From contig OZ020594.1 of NCBI GenBank assembly GCA_963971535.1, forward strand, positions 115,045,127 to 115,109,126: a DNA stretch of 64,000 bases. Direction: 5' to 3'. Each line of letters begins with the position of its first letter. Within the stretch, counting starts at the first letter, position 1. Source of the DNA: Notolepis coatsorum (taxonomy: Eukaryota; Chordata; Actinopteri; Aulopiformes; Paralepididae). The notes under the pieces are model-generated. The model saw only the letters and a list, made by a program, of their open reading frames with translations. It was not told the DNA's origin and made no database searches. Position numbers and translations under genes: made by a program. Positions 55,788-64,000 of this stretch are shown here, one piece after another.

Positions 55788-58700
55788 GGTGACAGCAACT
55801 CCAGGGACTGCAACTTGGCTTGGCTAAACCATGTTTTAACAAATAGTCAACCTCCTGTTGCATCATGGCCCTCTTGGTGATGTTAACACGGTATGCATGT
55901 TGCTTGATAGGCACAGCATTGTTAACATTAATATCATGGGCCAATACAGAAGTACAGGAGGGAACATCACCAAACAGAGCCATGTAGGCCTGAATCAAAT
56001 TTGTGATGTCCTCTCGCTGCTCCTCAGGTAAGTGTGCTAAGTGAGTGGGCAGGTTCAATAACATCTCAGTGTTGGACAATCTAGCACCCTGATGGGCTGC
56101 ATTGCGCAACTCCAAGCCATCTACGTCCTCACCACTAACGTCAGGAGAGTCCGGAACTATTGTAGTTGAGGCAACAGCAGAGACGGCCAGTCCGGCTGTC
56201 TGGTCTGAGGTCTTCACCTGCACACTATCTCTGGAAAAATATGGTTTAAGCATATTGATGTGGCAAACACGAGAGTGACGTTTACGATCAGGGGTGCGAA
56301 CCACATAGTCTGTATCACTTATCTTCTTGTCTATTGCATACGGTCCGGAAAAACGAGCGGAAAGAGCAGAACCAAGGATAGGTAACAGGACTAGAACCTT
56401 ATCACCTGGCTGGAAAGATCGAGAAACAGCTTTCTCGTCATAGTGCCGTTTCATAGTTCTCTGGGAAGAAGAGAGCGCTTCTTTTGCGAGAGAGCACGCC
56501 TGATGCAGTCGCTCTCGAAACTGGCTAACAAAATCTAGCACATTAGTGGGTGTGCTGGCACCCTTTGACATGAACCGTTCTTTAAGAACTTTCAGAGGCC
56601 CTCTAACAGTGTGCCCAAAAACGAGCTCAGCAGGACTGAAACCAAGAGACTCCTGTATGGTCTCTCGCGCAGCAAATAGAACAAGGGGGACACCCTCATC
56701 CCAATCTTTCTCTGTGTCTAAGCAATATTTACGCAGCATGGACTTTAAGGTCTGATGCCAACGTTCTAGAGCCCCCTGAGTTTCAGGGTGGTAGGCACTG
56801 GACACTATATGTCGGATACCCAGGGACTGTAACACTTGCTCAAATAACCTAGACAGGAAGTTGGTGCCTTGGTCCGTTTGTACTACCTTAGGCAGTCCAA
56901 ACGTGGAGAAGAACTTCGTCAAAGCCTTAATTATTACAGGCGCTGTAATTCTGCGAAGAGGGATAGCCTCAGGGAAACGGGTGGCGGTACACATTATTGT
57001 CAACAAAAACTGATTGCCGGCTTTGGTCCTTGGCAACGGACCAACACAGTCAACTATGACATGTTCAAATGGTTCACCGACCGCTGGTATAGGACAGAGG
57101 GGAGCAGGTGGAATTACCTGGTTTGGCTTTCCGGTGATCTGACAAGTACTACAGGTACGACAGTACTGTGCTACATCGGACTTCAAACCGGGCCAAAAGA
57201 AATGTTGAAGTATTCTGTTGTATGTTTTAGTGACTCCCAAGTGTCCAGACCAAGGGTGGTCATGGGCCAAGAACAGTACATGCTGACGATAAACTGCAGG
57301 GACAACAATCTGATAAACAGTGCTCCAGTCTGGTACCTGATCTGGTAGCCCTATCTCTGATTGTGCATGCTCTGCCAGTCTAGTACCATGGGACCTCCAT
57401 GTACGCATCAAAACTCCTTCATCTACAAAATAAGAATGCAACTCTCTCCTCTGTTCTGTTTCAAGAGAAGAGAAACATTTTGCAAGAGAAGGGTCAGCCT
57501 TCTGGGCAGTAATTAGCATTTCACGAGTAACGGGTAACTTCAATGCGTCGGAACTAGTTACAGTTGTCTGTGGGGGTACCTTACTATGAGTCGGTGGTTT
57601 GTCAGCGGTATCAGAAGTTGGAGCCAGCAACTCCTCCCTGACAAAAGCTGAAGCAAAAACAGAGTCAGACAAATTAATTTCATCACCTCTCCTTTTCAAT
57701 TGAGCCCGAGTGACAACACTTGCAGAAAAAACTTCAGGGAAGTTCTGTGACAAGTCATCAGGCAGAGAATCTGTGTCTGGGTGATCCAACACTTCCAGCA
57801 CAGCGTTCACCTGTCCTCCAGCTAAATCATTTCCCATGATAAAGGAAATGCCTTTAACTGGCAAGGAAGGTCTCACCCCTATTTTAAAGAAACCAGTGAC
57901 CAAATCAGATTGTACATGAATACAGTGTAACGGGGCTGGCACGAAACCCATCTCAATACCTTGAACCAGGACACTAGAACCACAGGAAGATTTCTCAGAC
58001 AGAGGTAGTACATCAGAGAGGATAAAGGATTGTGAGGCTCCAGTATCTCGTAAGATCTGAACTGTACACTGATCTTTTGGATCCCCTGTCAAGGAAACTA
58101 AACCCTTGGAAGTAAATGGCCTGAAACAAGGATCGAGAACATCCTGATCATTGTGCATCTGTTGATCGGAATCAGGTGCCATTTTAATCAGACCAACCCC
58201 TTTGGGTTGTCTAATGTTCTGAGAGGACGGTTGCTGCTTACGTTTCAATGTTAAACAGTCAGAAATAACATGACCAGATTTATGACAGTAGTAACATGTC
58301 CGCTCATCTTTTGAGCGTGGAGGTGACATTTTTGGTCGGGGGTGTGTGAATTCTGAATGGTTGGGGACAGAAGGTCTCTGAGAGAAATCATGGGGGGGAA
58401 ACGAGTCACGCCTATCTACAAACACAGTTTTATGGGTTAGCGCAAACTCATCAGCTAATACAGCAGCCTGCTGCAGAGTGGACACTTTCTGCTCACTCAG
58501 GTAAATTACAATACGCTCTGGCAAACGATTCTTAAACTCTTCTAATAGAATGAGTTCTCTGAGAGAGTTAAGATCTGAGGCCTTGCTTGCTGCACACCAT
58601 TTATCAAAGAGAGTTCCCTTCTCTCTAGCAAACTCTACAAAGGTCTGGTTGACAGCTCTCTTGTGACTGCGAAACCTCTGCCTATAAGCTTCGGGCACAA

Positions 58701-59553
58701 GCTCATATGCACGAAGGATGGCAGCCTTCACAGTATCATACAATAGACTATCTTCTAGGGAAAGTGTTGAACAAACCTCTTGGGCTTTACCAGTCAATTT
58801 GCATTGAAGCAACAAAGGCCAGACCTCTCTTGGCCAGCGCAATGAAGCAGCAATACGCTCAAACACATTAAAATAAGTATCAACTTCGGTCTCTCGGAAC
58901 GGAGGCACCAAAGCAATGTGTTTACTTATATCAAAAGTGTGTGATGAATAAGCTGTGGAGGAGGACATACCCGGGCCTTGTGGAGGAGTCGGTGTAGCAG
59001 AGTTGGATCCACTCCTTTGGTCTCCCAGCTCCAACTCCCGCAGTCTGAGCTCTTTTTCCACCTCAAGCTCCAACCTACGGATGTTAATAGCCCTTTCATT
59101 TTCCGCCTCAAGCTCCATTTTACGAAGCCGATACTCCGCCTCACGTGCATGTGCCTTCTCCTGAGCCTCCATCTGGAGACGGGCTATTCTAACCTTGACC
59201 TGGGCCCCTTCTCGAGACCCAGTTGACACAGGAGAGGTCAAGTGAAAATGTGGCAATGTGACGTTCACACCTGCCTTTTCAGCACCATGGGCTTGCTCCT
59301 CAGAAGGCGGTGCTTCTGTAGGTTCACCAGGAGGACTTGCATGTTCATCAGAGACCGCAGGTAAAACAAGCGTCCCCTGCTCCAACAGCTTATCTACCAC
59401 AAGACACCTGATATCCTGCTTAAGATGCTTTTGTTGAACCGAGAGTTGAAAATGTGTGGCAATCTCCACTAAGTCTGCCTTGCGGCAGCTATCTAGCGCT
59501 TCCCAAGTAGGATTGCTCAAGAATTTCCCCAGATCAAAAGTACTAACTGCCAT
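55780..59553 (-). CDS. Gypsy gag-protease-integrase polyprotein, open
   Basis: There are 1257 codons from ATG 59553, 117 bp inside the 5' LTR. Residues of about 119-178 form a charged coiled coil, followed by a SCAN/gag-like helical region. A CCHC knuckle (CYYCHKSGHVISDC) lies at 420-433 and the protease DTGA at 503-506. Integrase has an HHCC finger from about 764 and the triad D835, D894, E930 (spacing 58 and 35). A GPY/F-type end (FSGPYAIDKKISDTDY) and a linker into RT follow (HGLAKPSCSPWS), where the frame breaks. The reading frame is intact to that point, consistent with a recent insertion. Confidence 0.9.
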   Translation of the reverse strand: MAVSTFDLGKFLSNPTWEALDSCRKADLVEIATHFQLSVQQKHLKQDIRCLVVDKLLEQGTLVLPAVSDEHASPPGEPTEAPPSEEQAHGAEKAGVNVTLPHFHLTSPVSTGSREGAQVKVRIARLQMEAQEKAHAREAEYRLRKMELEAENERAINIRRLELEVEKELRLRELELGDQRSGSNSATPTPPQGPGMSSSTAYSSHTFDISKHIALVPPFRETEVDTYFNVFERIAASLRWPREVWPLLLQCKLTGKAQEVCSTLSLEDSLLYDTVKAAILRAYELVPEAYRQRFRSHKRAVNQTFVEFAREKGTLFDKWCAASKASDLNSLRELILLEEFKNRLPERIVIYLSEQKVSTLQQAAVLADEFALTHKTVFVDRRDSFPPHDFSQRPSVPNHSEFTHPRPKMSPPRSKDERTCYYCHKSGHVISDCLTLKRKQQPSSQNIRQPKGVGLIKMAPDSDQQMHNDQDVLDPCFRPFTSKGLVSLTGDPKDQCTVQILRDTGASQSFILSDVLPLSEKSSCGSSVLVQGIEMGFVPAPLHCIHVQSDLVTGFFKIGVRPSLPVKGISFIMGNDLAGGQVNAVLEVLDHPDTDSLPDDLSQNFPEVFSASVVTRAQLKRRGDEINLSDSVFASAFVREELLAPTSDTADKPPTHSKVPPQTTVTSSDALKLPVTREMLITAQKADPSLAKCFSSLETEQRRELHSYFVDEGVLMRTWRSHGTRLAEHAQSEIGLPDQVPDWSTVYQIVVPAVYRQHVLFLAHDHPWSGHLGVTKTYNRILQHFFWPGLKSDVAQYCRTCSTCQITGKPNQVIPPAPLCPIPAVGEPFEHVIVDCVGPLPRTKAGNQFLLTIMCTATRFPEAIPLRRITAPVIIKALTKFFSTFGLPKVVQTDQGTNFLSRLFEQVLQSLGIRHIVSSAYHPETQGALERWHQTLKSMLRKYCLDTEKDWDEGVPLVLFAARETIQESLGFSPAELVFGHTVRGPLKVLKERFMSKGASTPTNVLDFVSQFRERLHQACSLAKEALSSSQRTMKRHYDEKAVSRSFQPGDKVLVLLPILGSALSARFSGPYAIDKKISDTDYVVRTPDRKRHSRVCHINMLKPYFSRDSVQVKTSDQTAGLAVSAVASTTIVPDSPDVSGEDVDGLELRNAAHQGARLSNTEMLLNLPTHLAHLPEEQREDITNLIQAYMALFGDVPSCTSVLAHDINVNNAVPIKQHAYRVNITKRAMMQQEVDYLLKHGLAKPSCSPWSCCHRA

Positions 59554-59670
59554 TATTTTTTCTTACACAAAGTAATTAATAACTATACAAGTGTAAACAA
59601 ACACAGTTCACCAAATCCATCAACCAACAATTGAACACGGGTTACAAAATCCAGGCAGAGCCCCCATTTA

Positions 59671-60395
59671 TGTTACGACCCCGGTGAGTCTAAGGGTAAA
59701 GGGCTGTAACATAACAGTTGGTTGACAGAAAAGATGGACCACGTTTGTAAACAACAATGATATTTATTGAAAGATGCAAAGGAAGCACATGTAGCTCAGG
59801 GGTGAGCCCAGGCCAAAACAACAAACAAACTCCACTATACTCCAAATAAACACAATCTAATCTATGGTAAAAGAGATTACATTACCTAAACTACTCTTAC
59901 CTAACCAAAACAGGAGAAAACAATGTCCAAAGGAAATGGCAGCTCACCCCATCTGTGCTTCCTGAGAAAGAGAGAAAAACACATTAATTATACTGAAACA
60001 AAAGCAGAATATATACAAAAACAACCTATGGCTAACAATGCTCTCTCTGTGGCCATACACACACAAGGAAATTACTACTAAGCACCAAAGGTAATAAACG
60101 AAATGCAATACTGTCAAAGTTTACAGGTTTACCAAAAAACACAACATGCCTAGCCTCATGCCAGAGAGAGAGAGAGACTGAAGTGAGAAGCCATGTTTTA
60201 ACAGGTGTGGGGTGATCCATGATTGGGTGGTGTGGATTGAGTGTTGGAGTCTGAAGCCATCCACCAATCGGTGCTGTATTGCAATAATGGAAGAATTAAC
60301 CAATGGTGAAGGGAACAATGGCTGGAGGGAGGAAACAAACAAAATGGAGAACACACACACATGGAGACACACACTGGGGAATATATACATTGGGA
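59671..60395 (-). repeat. 5' LTR
   Basis: Identical in length to the other LTR, with three substitutions by eye. The putative primer site starts with TGG three or four bases inside (minus strand, about 59667). Confidence 0.93.
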
Positions 60396-60444
60396 CATAG
60401 TTTGTAGGTTTTTGAAAGTCATGACTCATTCCTTTACATAATGG

Positions 60445-60860
60445 TGAAGATAGATCTCAATAATTACAGACCAATTTCCAAACTATACTGTCTAACAAAA
60501 ATCCTGTAATGAATAATCAACCCAATGTATTCTGTATTGAGCTCTCAACAGTTAGTTCCAGAGTTAAGCACCATCTCTGTTGTTATTTTGTCTTAAATAG
60601 TGTATCTGCTATGGGCAACAGAAAACATTGTGCTGTTCTTTTCATCAATCTGGATTGCATTTGATACAATTCACTGCTTTTAGAGAGATTACGTAGGATT
60701 GCTTTTGATCCAACAGGGATCAATTGAACCCTATCCGAGTTCTTACCGGTAACTAAATGTGTTCCAGAGGGATCAATGTTGGGTCCTGTCCTGTTCACTA
60801 TTTCTATTATTGATATTGTCTCATCTTATTTTCATGCAGATAATGCTGTACTGTATTGTT
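60445..60860 (+). pseudogene. LINE reverse transcriptase relic
   Basis: It reads, across frameshifts and stops, LNNYRPISKLYCLTKIL, then RKHCAVLFINLD, then CVPEGSMLGPVLFTISI and FHADNAVLYC. These are degenerate forms of the RT blocks NYRPIS, FVDL, GVPQGSVLGPLLF and YADD. The catalytic Asp pair is lost (ADN). No 3' end is recognised. The target repeat of the Gypsy element lies just upstream. Confidence 0.7.
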
Positions 60861-60899
60861 TACGGACTCTGTAGAATTAGCTGTTGAGAACCTGCCACT

Positions 60900-62920
60900 T
60901 TAGTGCTGAGTAAGATTATGTATTAATGTTAAACTGGTACTGAATGCAAATGTGTTTTAAGCGTCTTTGGGTACCAAGAGAAGTAATATATAAGTCGGAT
61001 GTATTATACTGTATGTCACTATACTCATATAACTATGGCTATAGACATAACCGTACGTTATAGTATCGCTCGACAAATGTACCCGCTGAGGCCCCCCACA
61101 ACCATCAGAACCGGGGAGGACCCGAGCCCCCGGACCCCCCTAGTGGAGGACGGGAGGGAACGGATCCGACTGTGTGAAGAGGGGTTTAGCAACTCAAATG
61201 CACAGGGTGAGCAGACCGTGGGACTTACCTTCCCACAGAAGAACCCACGACTACACAAACGCGCAACCCACATGCCACTAGGGAACGAACGGGAATAAAT
61301 AAAATAAAACGTTACAACCCCTAATATCACGGGGTCAAGGGCAAAAACCCAACCCTGTGGCAAGGCCGTAGCAGCGGAGCGAGAAGGAGGACCCAGGCCC
61401 AGGAAGGGACTGGACCCCCCGGAAAAGAGGGCCTGGTGAGGCCAACGACGCCGCAGCATCAAGACCCCACCAGGCGGTCACTAGTGACACCACCCCCCAC
61501 ATCGCCAGCGTATTCGGACAGGGCCCATCCAAGAGCAGGCCCTTCCCCCCAAAGCACGCCGCCCTGAAGCACTCAAGAGGCTACACCCACAGCGGGACAA
61601 GGCAGCGCACCGGGGAGACAACCCCCAAAAGAGGTCGATCCCTCAATCCAGGCAACAGCTCACTCGACCTGAGCCTGGAGCACTGCAGACTAGACAGGCG
61701 CCAAAGGGGTCTGCTGAAAACAGCACCCCGGCGGAAGGGGCGTACGGTATGCTGTGCACCATGTCGCAGCCTCCACAAAAAACCCGACCCTCTAGAGGGG
61801 CCGAGGCAGAGAAGGCAGACACGATTGGCAGACGTCATGAAAGGTGCGGGGGCACACTCACATGCAGACAGGGCCAAGCCCGGCCTACCCCGAGAGTCGA
61901 CTCCGCTACCAACACACCTGGAAACCAACCTTGGTTCTAACATGAGGCGGTTGTTCCTATAACCCCCCCAAGGAAAAACTCCAAAACACAACTGCGGGTA
62001 TACACTGGCTATACAGCAGTACAAGTGTTTCAGTTTCCAAGAAGGGGTTAACCCAGGCCAACAGGTTGACGAAACAAGTTTGGACCTGGGCCGGGCGGAC
62101 CGGGACGTACGCAGGGATGCCAGAGGGGTACAAGAACCACCTCGACAGCCCCCTCCCAGCCCCGCCAAGCAGGAGAAGAGAGGGGCGAAAAAGGAATGGA
62201 GAAGGACCAGAACATCTCCATAACATCAAACCCTGCAACGCCGCGCCGGCATTTTCCCCCCGAAAAAGCACAAGTCCCTCAGGGTACCAGAACAGCAGAT
62301 CTGCGCCCCGGCGGACAACGGGTTAACTGACCTGGTCCGGCGCGTCCAGAACCAGTCCCGTGTCCTAATCACGCGGCCATCCCCATTCCGAGGAGGGGGG
62401 TAGGTACGCGTGTCGATCTAAAACATCACAGAGGGCGCCACCACCCCAAGGGCGTGAGACCCCTCCGCCAATGCTTTGATCTATTCCGTTATCTCCCCCC
62501 AGAGATGAACGAGAATTCATCGAGACTAACCTAGTACACTGGTGCTCGGAAGAGACAAAACTCCATCCTAGTTGCCCCATAAAAACGCTGTTTCAATGAT
62601 GAGCAACCAAGGCGCGCAAGCCCATGCGTGGTTCCACACAGAAGCACCCAGGGCCAGCACTATGCACACATCGAGACCCAAAACATATCAATGGTAATTC
62701 TAACAAGAACCCAGATAACATTCCCTCCAAGCCGCCTGGGAGAGCGGCAGGAAGCTGGCCAAGACACAGATATGGGTCCCATCTGACGCGTCCGAGGGAA
62801 AACACCCCTGTCAACCCTGCCCTATAAAAGAGAGAAGACAGGGAACCCCCAGAGAGAGACTTCCCACGTGAGTAATAATTGAAAAGATATATGCAACATT
62901 GAGCTGTAACAATTGGACTA
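60900..62920. other. GC-rich block, not identified
   Basis: Base composition rises sharply after about 61060 (long CCCC/GGGG-rich text), unlike the A/T-rich rest. ATG-led frames at 60999..61298 (plus; a GTGAGC donor-like site near 61207) and 61581..62168 (minus; Cys- and Arg-rich) have no motif I recognise. It could be an unfamiliar LTR or YR-type retroelement, or CpG-rich host sequence. I support no gene here. Confidence 0.35.
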
Positions 62921-63055
62921 AGACTCTCTGAGGAGGAGGCTCTGAAACTCTTGAAGAGGCTCCCTCACTGAGAGGGAGGTTCTGAAACTCACCGAGGAGG
63001 CTCTGAAACTCCCTGAGGAGGAGGCTCTGAACTCCCTGAGGAGGAGGCTCTGACC
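62921..63055. repeat. About 24-bp tandem repeat
   Basis: CTGAGGAGGAGGCTCTGAAA and variants (GAAGAGGCTCCC, GAGAGGGAGGTTCTGAAAC) repeat five or six times. Confidence 0.85.
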
Positions 63056-64000
63056 CAATATACACTACTAGTAGGGAGCAGAGCAGAAGAACAAATTGTC
63101 TCTACTGCATTGCATCACCTACCAAGCTCAAGACACATACAACAGAGCAGAACTTCTTTTTAAGTTCTAACTCATATTGACAATAACAGAGGTCCACAAC
63201 ATGGAGCCTGAAAAGAACTCACGGAAGTCTCACAACCAATAGAAACGCGGCCAGTGACGTACTCTATGGCGGGGGGAATTCCGTGACCCACCGCCCAAAT
63301 ATGGCGTGGGACCAGGAAACTCCCTCCCCCCCCCCTCCCTACCCTGTGACGCGCTGACCAAGCAACGTGACAGGAAGCCCGAAGGACAGGAGGTCCAACC
63401 CCCTGACCAATCAGAAAAAGGGGAGGGAGGGATTATCAGTTCACCCCCTCATGACCCCTCACCCCTGATACGATGCAATGACAAATCAGAGCCATGACAC
63501 CAGTCATAGCGTGCTACATGAAGCGCATGTATACCTGTCAAGGTAACAGCTTCACATAGGCTCATGTGCGAACCTGCCACTTGAATTTTTACACCTTTTC
63601 CTAAAGGAAGAAAAAACACAGACCAAGAGAGGGCCAAGGGCCCTGGTACAAGAGCTTACACATGTAACTTCTGTAGGCCAACACCTAACCCAGTTGTGGA
63701 TCTTAAAGACACACACAACCCTCCATCACAACAAAAAAGGGTGAAAGTACACTCTCACTACCGTAAGAGGAACGCCGTTTTTCATAACGAGAGAAGACAC
63801 AGGTCCTCGATTAAGTACTGGCCACAGGCCTTGCTAAGTCCACATGACAGCGACCAAACAATTTTCAGAAAAAAATGGCCTCTCTAAGCAAGAGCACAAC
63901 CCCAGCAGAAGCTGACGGGTTACACCGTATCCCGAAAAACATAGTGAAACAACACACATATTGTAAACAAAATCATGTTTGAGGGGAGGGGGGGGCCCAG
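63056..64000. other. Non-coding, not identified
   Basis: Purine-rich mixed sequence with a C run near 63328. No supported gene, RNA or transposon end was seen up to the window edge. Confidence 0.35.

Larger units (their letters stand above)
54459..60395 (-). mobile_element. Gypsy LTR retrotransposon, Gmr1-type order, internally deleted
   Basis: Two 725-bp LTRs (54459..55183 and 59671..60395) flank gag, protease, integrase and then a reverse transcriptase fragment, all on the minus strand. The 5-bp target repeat CATAG lies at 54454..54458 and 60396..60400. I count three differences between the LTRs (about 0.4%). Integrase before RT is the order known from Gmr1-like Gypsy elements of fish. RNase H and much of RT are missing. 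Confidence 0.92.

Noticed and set aside
56869-57348. 159-codon plus-strand frame
   Set aside because: It is antisense to the integrase region of the Gypsy polyprotein.
61581-62168. 195-codon minus-strand frame
   Set aside because: GC-rich sequence gives long chance frames; there is no domain or second copy to support it.

Overview
The window looks like nuclear DNA of a teleost fish; I cannot name the species. It is non-coding by host standards except for one C2H2 zinc-finger exon (2826..4567), which belongs to the large fish family with an acidic N-terminus and near-identical fingers. Other teleost hallmarks are L1- and L2-type LINEs, tRNA-headed SINEs, abundant hAT elements with 8-bp target duplications, spliced piggyBac and hAT transposase genes, a Gypsy element of the Gmr1 type (integrase before reverse transcriptase), and dense CA/TA/AAT microsatellites.

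Layout. 1-2219: a decayed LINE split by a hAT element that itself carries a SINE. 2220-6600: the zinc-finger exon, then transposon ends. 6608-13900: near full-length L1 copy A (ORF1, inter-ORF region, ORF2), with a hAT inserted in ORF2. 14049-15137: a 3' piece of another L1. 16300-18830: a hAT transposase pseudogene split by an L2 LINE. 20410-26300: a fold-back DNA element split by an antisense L1 (copy C), which is split by a SINE. 26307-35929: a piggyBac element bounded by TTAA, with a six-exon broken transposase gene, a SINE in its 5' leader, a hAT in intron 1, a solo LTR and a second SINE downstream. 36200-42480: transposase relics, a locally duplicated segment, a 13-unit minisatellite and another hAT. 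42482-54290: a TTAA-bounded element containing a 9.2-kb hAT (43003-52206), which contains LINE ends and, inside one of them, L1 copy B with an uninterrupted ORF2. 54459-60395: a young Gypsy element with 725-bp LTRs. 60445-60860: a LINE RT relic. 61000-64000: a GC-rich block I cannot identify.

The elements form a stratigraphy of insertions into insertions. In many cases the window itself holds the empty site (a second copy of the host element without the insert), so insertion order can be read directly. L1 copy B, the Gypsy element and the SINEs are youngest; the hAT and piggyBac transposase genes are broken. I see no tRNA gene, rRNA gene or CRISPR array. Splice sites, domain limits and family names come from reading motifs and from memory of the families; no database search was made.
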